DNA of 64,000 bases, taken from the NCBI GenBank assembly GCA_035508435.1, contig DATJNA010000221.1, positions 9,869 through 73,868 on the forward strand, written 5' to 3'. Every line of letters begins with the position of its first letter. Positions within the stretch are counted from its first letter, which is position 1. The translations under genes and the position numbers were made by a program. The notes beneath the pieces are model-generated. The model saw only the letters and a list, made by a program, of their open reading frames with translations, did no database searches and was not told where the DNA came from. The DNA is from JASHVB01 sp035508435 (lineage in GTDB: Bacteria > Pseudomonadota > Alphaproteobacteria > Acetobacterales > Acetobacteraceae). Of this stretch, positions 17,276 through 25,778 are shown one piece after another.

Positions 17276-18736
17276 CTACATCAGCTTGCGCTTCAGCGCC
17301 TCGTTCACCAGCGCCGGGTTCCCCTTGCCGCCCATGCCACGCATCACCTGCCCCACAAAGAATCCGAACAACCTGTCCTTGCCGGATTTGTACTCGGCGA
17401 CCTTATCCGCATTGGCGGCCAGCACCTTGGCGATCGCCTCATCGATTGCGCCGGTGTCGGTGACCTGGCGCAATCCCTTCTCCGCGACGATCGCCGCGGC
17501 GTCCTTGCCGGTCTCCACCATCACCTCGAACACGTCCTTGGCGATGCGGCCGTTGATGGTGTTATCCGCCATCAGATCCAGCAGCTTTCCCAACGCATCG
17601 GCTGTCACCGGCGACGTCTCGATGCTGTTGCCGGTACGGTTCAGCATGGCGAACAAATCGCCCATGATCCAGTTGGCGGCCGTCTTGGCGTCACGGCCTC
17701 GCACCACGGTCTCGAAGAAATCCGCGGTGGCGCGTTCCGCCACCAGCACCGCCGCGTCGTAGGCTGGCAGGCCGTACTCACGCATGAAGCGGGCCCGCTT
17801 GGCATCGGGCAGCTCCGGCAGCGCCGCCTTCAGCGCCGTGACCCAGTCCTCCTCCAGCACCAGCGGCAGCAGGTCCGGATCGGGGAAATAACGGTAATCA
17901 TGCGCATCCTCCTTCGAGCGCATGCTCCGCGTCATCCCTCGCGCCGGGTCGAACAAGCGCGTCTCCTGCTCCACCGTGCCGCCGGACTCCCAGACTTCGA
18001 CCTGGCGCTTCGCCTCCGCCTCGATCGCCTGCATGACGAAGCGCACCGAGTTGACGTTCTTCACCTCGCAGCGCGTGCGATACGGTTCGCCGTGCTGGCG
18101 CACCGAGACGTTGACGTCGGCGCGCATGGAGCCTTCCTCCATGTTACCATCACAGGTGCCGAGATAGCGCAGAATGGTGCGCAGCTTGCGCAGATAGGCT
18201 CCGGCTTCCTCGGGCGAGCGGATGTCCGGTTCCGACACGATCTCCATCAGCGCGACGCCGGAGCGGTTCAGGTCGATATATGATTTGGTCGGATGCTGGT
18301 CGTGCAGCGACTTCCCCGCGTCTTGCTCCAGGTGCAGGCGGGTAACGCCGATCGCCTTGGCGGTGCCGTCGGCGAGTTCCACCTCAACCTCGCCGGTGCC
18401 GACGATCGGGTGCTGGTACTGGCTGATCTGATAGCCGGCAGGCAGGTCGGCGTAGAAATAGTTCTTGCGGTCGAAGCGGCTGACCATGTGGATGTGCGCG
18501 TTCAGGCCGAGACCCGTGCGCACCGCCTGCGCCACGCACTCGCGGTTGATCACCGGCAGCATACCGGGGAAGGCGGCGTCGACGAAGCTGACCTGGGCGT
18601 TCGGCTCGGCGCCGAAGTCGGTGGCAGCACCGGAGAACAGTTTGGCGCGGCTGATCACCTGGGCGTGGACTTCCAGGCCGACGACGACTTCCCAGGCGCC
18701 GGTGCTGCCTTCGATGCTGTAGGTGGCGTGTGACAC
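17276..18736 (-). CDS. gatB: Asp-tRNA(Asn)/Glu-tRNA(Gln) amidotransferase subunit B
   Basis: The tRNA-binding and kinase-like subunit of GatCAB, which converts misacylated Glu-tRNA(Gln) or Asp-tRNA(Asn) to the correct amide. The 486-residue length is normal. Diagnostic segments: VVVGLEVHAQVISRAKLFSG, DRKNYFYADLPAGYQISQYQ, SYIDLNRSGVALMEIVSEPD, RTRCEVKNVNSV and DYRYFPDPDLLPL, with the C-terminal tail domain ending FGFFVGQVMRGMGGKGNP. The partner subunits gatA-gatC lie about 2 kb away on the same strand, separated by a foreign-looking block. A decayed copy of its first hundred codons lies upstream. Confidence 0.96.
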   Translation of the reverse strand: MSHATYSIEGSTGAWEVVVGLEVHAQVISRAKLFSGAATDFGAEPNAQVSFVDAAFPGMLPVINRECVAQAVRTGLGLNAHIHMVSRFDRKNYFYADLPAGYQISQYQHPIVGTGEVEVELADGTAKAIGVTRLHLEQDAGKSLHDQHPTKSYIDLNRSGVALMEIVSEPDIRSPEEAGAYLRKLRTILRYLGTCDGNMEEGSMRADVNVSVRQHGEPYRTRCEVKNVNSVRFVMQAIEAEAKRQVEVWESGGTVEQETRLFDPARGMTRSMRSKEDAHDYRYFPDPDLLPLVLEEDWVTALKAALPELPDAKRARFMREYGLPAYDAAVLVAERATADFFETVVRGRDAKTAANWIMGDLFAMLNRTGNSIETSPVTADALGKLLDLMADNTINGRIAKDVFEVMVETGKDAAAIVAEKGLRQVTDTGAIDEAIAKVLAANADKVAEYKSGKDRLFGFFVGQVMRGMGGKGNPALVNEALKRKLM

Positions 18737-18754
18737 GGTCCGAACCCTTTCGCG

Positions 18755-19351
18755 TCACATTCCATCATGACAGACGTCATGATGGAACCTACCTAGATTC
18801 TCGAGGAAGCAAGAGATAAGGAGACACTCACCCCGAAGCCCAGGCCGAAAGCCTTCTATGCAGGCTTTGAGAGAAGCCATAGACTCCATTATTTGATCTT
18901 CATTCGAATTGTATATGAACACTTTGAATTTTGCCTTACCAACAAGTAGTTTCAGGAAGTCATCACACATGCTCGCCGCATTGTTCCACTCGGATTCGGC
19001 AGCGAGCACGCATTCAATGACATAACCGTTCTTTAGTTTTTTCGATATCGGAAATTGCTCGGTGCCATCGTCACCTGTGCAATGTGCCAGCATCCAGGTC
19101 TGGTCGAACAGAAATTGGCCTAGAGGTTTGCCTCCAGATCGGTGAACGTAAAGCGTGGAATCACCTGGAGCGCGATTCTTAAAGTCATGTCCATAGCCGA
19201 TGCCGAGCGAGGTTGCGTACTCTGCCGCTCGCGCCACAATGGCGTCGTGAACCGCAGCGGTCCTGGACGTGCGGGAGTTCGGACCCAGCGCCGCAAGTTG
19301 GGGCGCTTGCCCATCGAGCGACAGCTGAAGCTCCTTTATCAGGTCCATCAT
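18755..19351 (-). CDS. Hypothetical protein of atypical composition inserted by gatB
   Basis: A 198-residue protein I do not recognise. The start ATG 19351 has GAGGAG nine bases upstream. The N-terminus MMDLIKELQLSLDGQAPQLA is helical; later segments GHDFKNRAPGDSTLYVHRSG and QFLFDQTWMLAHCTGDDGTE, and a C-terminal KFKVFIYNSNEDQIMESMAS, suggest a mixed alpha/beta soluble protein. The gene is visibly more AT-rich than its neighbours, which with its position between gatB and a broken gatB copy points to acquired DNA. Its last codons lie in a perfect 12-bp-arm palindrome (18760-18787) that could act as a terminator-like hairpin. Confidence 0.6.
   Translation of the reverse strand: MMDLIKELQLSLDGQAPQLAALGPNSRTSRTAAVHDAIVARAAEYATSLGIGYGHDFKNRAPGDSTLYVHRSGGKPLGQFLFDQTWMLAHCTGDDGTEQFPISKKLKNGYVIECVLAAESEWNNAASMCDDFLKLLVGKAKFKVFIYNSNEDQIMESMASLKACIEGFRPGLRGECLLISCFLENLGRFHHDVCHDGM
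18760..18787. repeat. Perfect palindrome at the 3' end of the hypothetical gene
   Basis: Arms TTCCATCATGAC (18760-18771) and GTCATGATGGAA (18776-18787) with a 4-base loop. The right part, AGACGTCATGATGGA (18772-18786), recurs exactly at 19823-19837 just upstream of vapB, so this block is bracketed by a 15-bp direct repeat. Confidence 0.8.
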
Positions 19352-19402
19352 GTGGATGCTCTCCTCATGTGTCACCGCTTGGGCACGGATCGCCGGCCCT
19401 GG

Positions 19403-19696
19403 TAGCCGGTCGGCAGGTCGGCATAGCACTAATTCTTGCGGTCGAAGCGGCTGACGGTGTGGATATACGCGTTCGGGCCGAGGCCGGTGCGCACCGCCTG
19501 CACCATGTATTCACGGTTGATCACCGGCAGCACGCTGGGGGGCGGCATCGACGAAGCTGACCTGAGCGTTCGGCGTGGCGCCGAACTCGGTGGCGGCGCC
19601 CGAGAACAGCTTGGCGCGGCTGATCACCTGGGCGTGGACTTCCAGGCCGACGACGCTTTCCCGGGAACCGGTGCTGGCTCCGATGGTGCAGGTCAT
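19403..19696 (-). pseudogene. Decayed duplicate of the gatB 5' end
   Basis: Reading the minus strand from 19696 gives SVVGLEVHAQVISRAKLFSG, then FGATPNAQVSFVDAA, nearly identical to the start of intact gatB. After that the frame shifts, continues as matches to the LPVINRE and AVRTGLG region, meets an in-frame stop, and ends around the YADLP-GYQ codons. It therefore covers about the first 100 codons of GatB with several substitutions and at least two disabling changes. It lies about 670 bases upstream of the real gene with an AT-richer gene in between. Confidence 0.88.
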
Positions 19697-19807
19697 GGCG
19701 GGCCTCGCGGTGGCGGCCTCCGGATTTTATCCGCGCGAGCGGGTGGCGGCAAGAAATCGGCGGTGAGACATCGCGGAGCGCCTTGGTAGATCGTGCCCGC
19801 CGTGGTA

Positions 19808-19823
19808 TACACGCCGTTGTGTA
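19808..19823. promoter_or_regulatory. Candidate VapB operator
   Basis: Inverted repeat TACAC-N6-GTGTA at 19808-19823, with another GTGTA at 19841-19845 immediately before the vapB ATG. VapB antitoxins usually bind such short palindromes over their own promoter. Assigned by position and symmetry only. Confidence 0.35.
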
Positions 19824-19846
19824 GACGTCATGATGGAGGCGTGTAG

Positions 19847-20089
19847 ATGTCCTTCCACGTGAGAGACCCGCCGACCGACCGTGCGGTCCGACGACTGGCG
19901 CAACTCAAAGGCAAGACGCTCACTGAAACGATCCGGGAGGCGGTCGAGCATGAGTACGCGGCGGTCACCGGCCAGCCGCCGTTGCTCGAGCGCATCAAGG
20001 CCATCCAGGACGAGGCGCGAAAACTCATGCGACCTGGCGGCCTGCCTGCCGACAAGGCATTATTCGACGAGTTGTCCGGCGACCCCTGA
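19847..20089 (+). CDS. vapB: VapB-type antitoxin (Rv0623-like)
   Basis: An 80-residue antitoxin. The N-terminus SFHVRDPPTDRAVRRLAQLKGKTLTETIREAV is the ribbon-helix-helix-like DNA-binding unit of the Rv0623/PSK group, in which KGKTLTE and the following helix are characteristic. The C-terminal half (RIKAIQDEARKLM, then PADKALFDELSGDP) should wrap the toxin. Its TGA overlaps the toxin ATG by one base (TGATG). A palindrome and GTGTA repeat lie just upstream and may be its operator. Confidence 0.85.
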   Translation: MSFHVRDPPTDRAVRRLAQLKGKTLTETIREAVEHEYAAVTGQPPLLERIKAIQDEARKLMRPGGLPADKALFDELSGDP

Positions 20090-20484
20090 TGTTCATCGAC
20101 GCGTCGGCGCTGGTCGCCATCATTGCTTCAGATGATGATGCCGACAGCCTCGCCGCCAGGCTTGGCCAGGCTCGGGACGTTCAAACGTCCGCCGTGGCAG
20201 TCTGGGAGGCCGTTCTCGGACTTGCTCGTAGATTGAATATCACCTTGGACAACGCCTCGGGCCTGGTAGATCGACTGCTGAGCGACGCGAATGCGACCGT
20301 CGTGCCGATCGACCGGGCAACCGGCCGGGAAGCTCTGATCACCCATGCTCGTTATGGCAAGGGGTGCCATCCGGCCGCGCTCAACATGGGCGACTGCTTC
20401 GCCTATGCCTGCACGCGCCAGTTGGCGACGTCTTTGCTATGCAAGGGCAACAATTTCCCACAGACCGACATCGAGCTGGCATGA
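20089..20484 (+). CDS. vapC: VapC-type PIN-domain toxin (Rv0624-like)
   Basis: A 131-residue PIN-domain endoribonuclease. It starts MFIDASALVAIIASDDDAD (first metal Asp at residue 4), with the conserved Glu in AVAVWEAVLGLAR (about 43) and the C-terminal acidic motif in ALNMGDCFAYACTRQ (about 103), followed by LLCKGNNFPQTDI, the typical end of this subgroup. It is translationally coupled to vapB. This is the second unrelated PIN toxin-antitoxin pair in the window; the first lies at 4.2-5.0 kb. Confidence 0.9.
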   Translation: MFIDASALVAIIASDDDADSLAARLGQARDVQTSAVAVWEAVLGLARRLNITLDNASGLVDRLLSDANATVVPIDRATGREALITHARYGKGCHPAALNMGDCFAYACTRQLATSLLCKGNNFPQTDIELA

Positions 20485-20624
20485 TGGCTGAGCGCCACAC
20501 AGACCAGGTTATCGTTGCTGCGGGCAAGCAAAACTTGAAGGCCATGGTCGCTGAGTTGCGCGCGCTGCCGAAACCGACAGCGGTAGCGCAGCATGAGCCA
20601 ATTGAAGTGCCCGAGCGGGACTGA
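20481..20624 (+). CDS. Small ORF coupled to vapC
   Basis: A 47-codon frame whose ATG overlaps the vapC stop by four bases (ATGA). It reads MMAERHTDQVIVAAGKQNLK, followed by a short helix and a Pro-rich tail ending EVPERD. The overlap suggests translation together with the toxin, but there is no recognisable domain and its size makes chance plausible. Confidence 0.3.
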   Translation: MMAERHTDQVIVAAGKQNLKAMVAELRALPKPTAVAQHEPIEVPERD

Positions 20625-20673
20625 TCACGGGGTTTCCCATCGACATGAGTATCGGCACGGGGATCGGCGAACG

Positions 20674-22155
20674 TTACGCTGCCGCCCGCAAAGTCGGCAC
20701 GGCGTCGAACCCCACCGCCCGCTCTAGCGCCGCGCCGACTGCGAACACCGTTACCTCATCGAACGGCTTGCCGATCACCTGCAATCCGATCGGCAGGACG
20801 TTCGCGTCCAGCCCGCCAGGCACCGAGATCGCCGGCACGCCGGCCAGGTCTGCCGTCACGGTGAACAAATCGTTCAGATACATCTGCACCGGGTCGTCCA
20901 TCTTCTCGCCTTGTGCGAACGCGGCGGACGGCGCCGTCGGGGTCAGCAACGCATCGACGTGGGCGAATGCGTCGGTGAAGTCTTTCAGGATTAGCGCGCG
21001 GACCTTTTGCGCCCGCAGATAGTACGCATCGTAGTAGCCGGCCGACAGCACATAGGTGCCGATCAGGATTCGCCGCCGTACTTCCGCGCCGAACCCCGCG
21101 GCGCGTGTCCGTTCATACAAATCGCGCAGGTCCTCGCCATCCGAACGCAGGCCAAACCGCACGCCGTCATAGCGCGCCAGGTTCGACGACGCCTCCGCCG
21201 GCGCGATAATGTAATAGGCGGGCAGTGCATATTTCGTGTGCGGCAGGGAAACGTCGACGGTCTCCGCCCCCGCCTCGCGCAGCCAGGCCAGACCCTGCTG
21301 CCAGACCGTTTCGATCTCCGCCGGCATGCCGTCCATCCGGTATTCCCGTGGCACACCGATCCGAAGCCCCTTCACACCCCGCCCGCACGCGGCGGCAAAG
21401 TCCGGCACCGGAATATTGGCGCTGGTGGAATCCTTCGGATCGTGTCCCGCCATCGAGCCAAGCAACAAGGCGCAGTCCTCGACGGTGCGCGCGAACGGCC
21501 CCGGATGGTCGAGCGAGGAGGCGAACGCCACGACGCCCCAGCGCGAGCATCGCCCGTAGGTCGGCTTCATGCCCACGATGCCGCAGAACGACGCCGGCTG
21601 GCGGATCGAGCCGCCGGTATCGGTGCCGGTTCCGCCCATCGCCAGCCGCGCCGCCACCGCCGCCGCGGACCCACCCGATGAACCGCCCGGCACCAGCACC
21701 GCCTCGGTGTCCTGCCGGCGCTTCCACGGGTTCTCCACCGGGCCGAACGCCGAGGTCATGTTGGAGGAGCCCATCGCGAACTCGTCCATGTTGGTCTTGC
21801 CAAGGAAGATCGCGCCGTCGCGCAGCAGATTGGCGGTGACCGTGCTTTCGTAGGGCGGCACGAATGGCCGCAGGATGTTGCTGCCCGCCGTGGTCCGCAC
21901 GCCCTCGGTGCAGAACAGGTCCTTGATGGCGAGGGGGATGCCGGTCAGGACGCGCGCCTCGCCGCGCGCCAGCGCCGCATCCGCGGCCCGCGCCTGGTCC
22001 ACCGCCTGCGCGTGGTTCACGGTGATGTAGGCGTTCAGCCGCGGGTTCAGTGCCTCGATCGCGTGCAGGTGGGCAAGCGTCAGTGCCTCGGCGCTGAACT
22101 CGCGGGCGCGCAGCCCGGTGCGGGCCTGGGCGATGGTCAGGTCGGTGAGGCTCAT
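20674..22155 (-). CDS. gatA: Asp-tRNA(Asn)/Glu-tRNA(Gln) amidotransferase subunit A
   Basis: The glutaminase/amidase subunit that supplies ammonia to GatB. The 493-residue amidase-signature protein carries the Ser-cisSer-Lys triad segments: Lys in GIPLAIKDLFCTEG, and the glycine/serine stretch PGGSSGGSAAAVAARLA followed by GTDTGGSIRQPASFCGIVG with the two catalytic serines. The C-terminal part (LLTPTAPSAAF, AGVPAISVPGG) is typical. The ATG overlaps the gatC stop by four bases. gatC-gatA form an operon; gatB is about 2 kb further downstream rather than adjacent, because of the intervening insertion and vapBC block. Confidence 0.96.
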   Translation of the reverse strand: MSLTDLTIAQARTGLRAREFSAEALTLAHLHAIEALNPRLNAYITVNHAQAVDQARAADAALARGEARVLTGIPLAIKDLFCTEGVRTTAGSNILRPFVPPYESTVTANLLRDGAIFLGKTNMDEFAMGSSNMTSAFGPVENPWKRRQDTEAVLVPGGSSGGSAAAVAARLAMGGTGTDTGGSIRQPASFCGIVGMKPTYGRCSRWGVVAFASSLDHPGPFARTVEDCALLLGSMAGHDPKDSTSANIPVPDFAAACGRGVKGLRIGVPREYRMDGMPAEIETVWQQGLAWLREAGAETVDVSLPHTKYALPAYYIIAPAEASSNLARYDGVRFGLRSDGEDLRDLYERTRAAGFGAEVRRRILIGTYVLSAGYYDAYYLRAQKVRALILKDFTDAFAHVDALLTPTAPSAAFAQGEKMDDPVQMYLNDLFTVTADLAGVPAISVPGGLDANVLPIGLQVIGKPFDEVTVFAVGAALERAVGFDAVPTLRAAA

Positions 22156-22439
22156 TCCACGACCTTCGGCACCGCGAAGAATGCCCCTGCACGGTCAGGG
22201 GCGTTGGCCAGGATCTTCTCCGGGTAGCCGCCGTCGGTCACTACGTCCTGGCGCATTTTCAGCGCCATGTGCGCCGCGCCGGTCAGCGGCTCCACGCCTT
22301 CGATATTCACTTCGTTCAATTGCTCGATCCAGCCCAGGATGCCGTTCAGCTCATTCTGTAGGCGGGGAATTTCGTCCTCCTCCACCCGGATGCGCGCGAG
22401 CGTGGCGATGCGGCGAACGGTGGCGTGATCGAGCGCCAT
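22152..22439 (-). CDS. gatC: Asp-tRNA(Asn)/Glu-tRNA(Gln) amidotransferase subunit C
   Basis: A 95-residue small subunit that belts GatA to GatB. The N-terminal helix DHATVRRIATLARIRVEED and the segment ELNGILGWIEQLNEVNIEGV followed by EPL are the GatC signature, and the C-terminus PEKILANAPDRAGAFFAVPKVVE matches the conserved end. It is first in the gatC-gatA pair, with ATGA overlap. Upstream lies a minisatellite that separates it from the divergent ruvX. Confidence 0.94.
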   Translation of the reverse strand: MALDHATVRRIATLARIRVEEDEIPRLQNELNGILGWIEQLNEVNIEGVEPLTGAAHMALKMRQDVVTDGGYPEKILANAPDRAGAFFAVPKVVE

Positions 22440-22535
22440 GGCACCAACGGCCTTCGTGAAGAATGCGGGCGGGACCATACTGGCGGCACCGCGAATATTC
22501 AACGCCGAGCAACGTTTTCCGCCCGCCGCGCTCCT

Positions 22536-22780
22536 CGGCATGGCGCGCCGCGCTCCCCGTTGCTGCGGTTGCGGCATGGCGCCTCCCATTGCCCGCCGCT
22601 GCCCCAGCGGCATGGCGCCTCGCATTGCCCGCCGCTGTCCCCAGCGGCATAGCGCCTCGCATTGCCCGCCGCTGCCCCCGCGGCATAGCGCCCCGCGTTG
22701 CCCGCCGCTGCCCCTGCCGCAAGGGCGCCGCCCCGGCGGCGCTTGCCCGTTGGCATGGCGCGCCGCTTTGCTCTCCGCCG
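22536..22780. repeat. GC-rich minisatellite between gatC and ruvX
   Basis: Four good copies of a 36-37 bp unit start at 22572, 22608, 22645 and 22681, each running CGGCATGGCGCCTCGC then ATTGCCCGCCGCTGCCCC. Degenerate half-copies flank them (from 22536 and up to 22780). The array fills the divergent promoter region of gatC and ruvX. Open frames through it are composition artefacts. Confidence 0.85.
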
Positions 22781-22801
22781 CGGTGCACCCATAACACCGG
22801 C

Positions 22802-23263
22802 ATGCCCTTGCTCGACCTGCCCGCGCTACGCGACCGACTGGCCCGAAACCAGCGCCTGATCGGCATCGATCCCGGCCAGCGCATCATCGGTCTCGCGCTG
22901 TCGGACGTATCGCTCTCGCTGGCTTCCCCCTACGGCAGCCTGCGTCGCGGCAAGCTGCGCGACAATGCGGCCGAGATCGCCGACATTGCCGCGATGGAGG
23001 GCGCCGGCGGGCTGGTGGTGGGATGGCCGCTGTCGATGGACGGCTCCGTCGGCCCCGCGGCGCAGGCGGCGCGCGACTGGGCGCTGGCACTCTCGGAGAC
23101 CACCGGCCTGCCCGCCGCACTATGGGACGAACGGCTGTCCAGCGCGGCGGCAAACCGGTTCCTGATCGCCGAGGCTGATCTCAGCCGCAAGCGCCGTGCC
23201 GCGGCGGTGGACCGGATGGCCGCGGCGTGGCTGCTGCAAGCGGCGCTCGACGCGACCCGTTAA
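22802..23263 (+). CDS. ruvX: RuvX/YqgF Holliday-junction-resolvase-like nuclease
   Basis: A 153-residue RNase H-fold protein. The first strand and acidic residue are in QRLIGIDPGQRIIGLALSD; VVGWPLSMDGSVGPAAQ and LWDERLSSAAANRFLIAEAD are the other conserved segments, with a final Asp in AAAVDRMAAAWLLQ. YqgF homologs process pre-16S rRNA 5' ends and are annotated as putative Holliday junction resolvases. ATG 22802 is the family start; the longer upstream frame runs through the minisatellite and is not credible. It is divergent from gatC. Confidence 0.92.
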   Translation: MPLLDLPALRDRLARNQRLIGIDPGQRIIGLALSDVSLSLASPYGSLRRGKLRDNAAEIADIAAMEGAGGLVVGWPLSMDGSVGPAAQAARDWALALSETTGLPAALWDERLSSAAANRFLIAEADLSRKRRAAAVDRMAAAWLLQAALDATR

Positions 23264-23728
23264 GCTCTAACAACGACCCTCTGCGGCGCCGAATATCGCG
23301 GCGGACAGAGAAAGAACCGGCAGATTCCGCTCGAAGATTGTGGCAGATAAACCATGCATCCCGGCAAACGCACCACATCCTTCAGATCGTAAGAATTTGG
23401 TCTCATCTGTTCGGTTTGCCCACATCCATCAACCGACGACTTTGCGACGCTCACTCACGCAGGGGTGTATCCCGCGCCAGGATGTTGGTAGAGGCGCCGG
23501 CGCGCTGACGACGCAATCCGGGGTCGGACGGATTCCGCCGCCGGGTCGTTTCCGCGACAGCGAGGCCGCGACCGCGGTAACTCGCCAAATCACCAATCGA
23601 ATCGCACACCATCCGGGGGCATCCCCCCGACACGGAGCGCGGGCTGGCGCGCGATATCGATCCGGTAAAGTAACGCTCCTGGCCTTTTCGGGGCGGGGGA
23701 ACTCACCAGATACAGGAGTATGCTCTTC
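23264..23728. other. Intergenic stretch, no gene recognised
   Basis: About 465 bases between ruvX and the secreted glycosidase gene. Short open frames on both strands have no family resemblance or ribosome-binding site. The last part holds the AGGAG site (23714-23718) of the downstream gene and presumably its promoter, which I could not place. Confidence 0.5.
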
Positions 23729-25624
23729 ATGCCGCCAGCGACCGCCATCACCACCGCCAGCGTCGTCTATTCGATCGGCATCAACACGCATATCGATTTC
23801 AACGCCTATGGCTACCAGAACCTCTCCGCGGTCGAGGCCGCGATCAAGTATCTGGGCGTGAACAACATCCGCGACAGCGCCGCCAATGCGTCCGACCTGC
23901 AGTCCTGGCAGCAGGTCGCACAGGCGACCGGCGCGAAATTCGACGATTTCATCGGCCAGACCTCACCCTCCGGGATGCAGACGGAGCTGGCGTTGATGCC
24001 TCAGCTCGCGCAGGAAGGGATTCTCAACTACATCGAGGGCGGTAACGAGGAGGATGATTCCTACCCCGCCTCGCAGGGCAACAACCTGCAGATTGCGGCG
24101 CAGTTCCAGCAGCAGGTTGCCGCGATGGGCCGGCAGCTTGGGCTGCCGGTGATCAACATGAGCTTCGGCGCCGGCTGGACCGCCGCGAATGATTGGCACG
24201 GCGACTACGACAAGGTGGGCGACCTTTCCGCCAACGCGACCTACGCGAACGCCCACACCTATCCGAACCCCGGCCAGGCCACCGGCGCGGCCATTCAGCA
24301 ACTCAACAGCGACGCGAAGCTCGCCGCGTCCAGCCGGCCGGTGATCACCACGGAAATCGGCTGGAACACCGGCGGCCAGGGCGCCGCGGTGCAGGGCGTG
24401 GTGCAGGCGGTGCTGGACGGCGTCAAGGACGGCGACGCCGGCATGTACTTCTATGCCTTGTTCAACGACATGTCCGGCAATTTCGGGCTGATGAATGCCG
24501 CTGGCTCGCCGACGCCGGCGGGCACCGCGCTGCACAACCTCACCACGCTGCTGTCGGACAGCGGCGCGGGCTTCACGCCGGGTTCGCTGAATTATGGCCT
24601 GAACGGCCAGGCTTCCGCTGACAACACACTGCTGATGCAGAAGTCCGACGGCAGCTATTGGCTGGCACTGTGGGACGAAGGCGGCAGCACGCATTCAGTC
24701 ACGATGACTCTGGCGGCGACAGCGTCGCAGATTCAGGTGTTCGATCCGGTCACCGGCACGTCCGCCATCCAGAGTGCGAGCAATACCAACAATGTGTCGG
24801 TCAGCCTGGGCGGTGATCCGTTGCTGATCGAAGTGGTGCCGTCGGGCGGGACCACCGGCAGTGCCAGCGATCCGAGCACAGGCAGCGCCGCGAGCAATAC
24901 GTCGGGCGGCGCCGGCACAACGTCCGCGTCGCGTTCGTCCGGTGGCGCACCGGCAACGGCCGCCGCGACGATGGCGGCGGCTGACCCCACGACGTCGTCC
25001 GGGACGATGGGCGGCAGCGCCAGTGCGGCATCAGCGACGACGCCGGACCCGGCGACGAGTGCGGCAACGCCTGCCATCAGCATCGCGTCAGGCGACGCCA
25101 GCACGGTGGAGAATGTCAGCAATACCACCATCGGGGCGACCGGCGGCGACCATATGATCTTCCTCGGCGGCCCCGGCGATACGCTGACGGCAACCGGCGG
25201 CAACGAGACCGTGCAGGCCTTCCAGGGCAACAACACGATCACCACCGGCGACGGCAACGATACCCTGTATTTTTCCGGATCGGACAACGTGGCGAACGCC
25301 GGCGGGGGCAGCAACACGCTGTACGACAGCGGCAGCAACAACACGATCGTGCTGCCCGCGGCGAACCAGGGATCCGACGATATCTACGGCAATCTGCTGA
25401 CCAATGGCGACCAGTTCGATCTGCGCAACCTGCTGTCCGGCACGAGCTGGAACGGCGACATGTCGATGATCGGCGATTTCGTCTCGGTGTCCACATCGAG
25501 CAATAACGCGGTGATCAGCGTCGATCCCAGCGCCGCGCCGGGCGGCACGACTTACACGGTCGCAACGCTGCAAGGCACCGGGCCAGTGACGCTCAGCACC
25601 TTGCTCGCCCACGCAATCACCTGA
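23729..25624 (+). CDS. Probable type I-secreted glycoside hydrolase with RTX-like C-terminus
   Basis: A 631-residue protein with no Sec signal. Residues 10-340 look like a clan GH-A barrel: INTHIDFNAYGY, then NYIEGGNEEDD with an Asn-Glu pair (106-107) as candidate acid/base, and RPVITTEIGWNTGG with Glu209 as candidate nucleophile. A Ser/Thr/Ala/Gly linker covers about 370-470. The C-terminal region repeats short Asn/Gly/Asp turns (GGDHMIFLGGPGDTLTATGG, GDGNDTLYFSGSDN) like degenerate calcium-binding RTX repeats and ends in a hydrophobic tail, the pattern of type I secretion targets. ATG 23729 sits ten bases after AGGAG; the ATG at 23720 is too close. No transporter genes are adjacent. Confidence 0.7.
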   Translation: MPPATAITTASVVYSIGINTHIDFNAYGYQNLSAVEAAIKYLGVNNIRDSAANASDLQSWQQVAQATGAKFDDFIGQTSPSGMQTELALMPQLAQEGILNYIEGGNEEDDSYPASQGNNLQIAAQFQQQVAAMGRQLGLPVINMSFGAGWTAANDWHGDYDKVGDLSANATYANAHTYPNPGQATGAAIQQLNSDAKLAASSRPVITTEIGWNTGGQGAAVQGVVQAVLDGVKDGDAGMYFYALFNDMSGNFGLMNAAGSPTPAGTALHNLTTLLSDSGAGFTPGSLNYGLNGQASADNTLLMQKSDGSYWLALWDEGGSTHSVTMTLAATASQIQVFDPVTGTSAIQSASNTNNVSVSLGGDPLLIEVVPSGGTTGSASDPSTGSAASNTSGGAGTTSASRSSGGAPATAAATMAAADPTTSSGTMGGSASAASATTPDPATSAATPAISIASGDASTVENVSNTTIGATGGDHMIFLGGPGDTLTATGGNETVQAFQGNNTITTGDGNDTLYFSGSDNVANAGGGSNTLYDSGSNNTIVLPAANQGSDDIYGNLLTNGDQFDLRNLLSGTSWNGDMSMIGDFVSVSTSSNNAVISVDPSAAPGGTTYTVATLQGTGPVTLSTLLAHAIT

Positions 25625-25654
25625 TCGCGCGGCCGCGCCGGCGGGGCCTCCAAT

Positions 25655-25778
25655 GTCATTGCGAGGACCGTGAGCGAAGCGCCGCGGGATGCAGCAAGCT
25701 GGTTCGAGCCAGCGCACGAACCAGCGCGCGCTGGTCCGAGTGAGATTGCTTCGGCCCCCGGCGTGGCCTCGCAATGAC
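25655..25778. repeat. Palindromic intergenic repeat (TCATTGCGAGG family), copy 2
   Basis: A 124-bp element starting GTCATTGCGAGGACCG and ending GGCCTCGCAATGAC. Its core GAGATTGCTTCGG matches the core of the other copies. Fragments with GCAATGAC continue to about 25940, so the whole 350-bp gap before gloA is repeat debris. Confidence 0.8.

Noticed and set aside
22463..22801. N-terminal extension of RuvX
   Set aside because: The frame passes through the minisatellite; the conserved protein starts at 22802.
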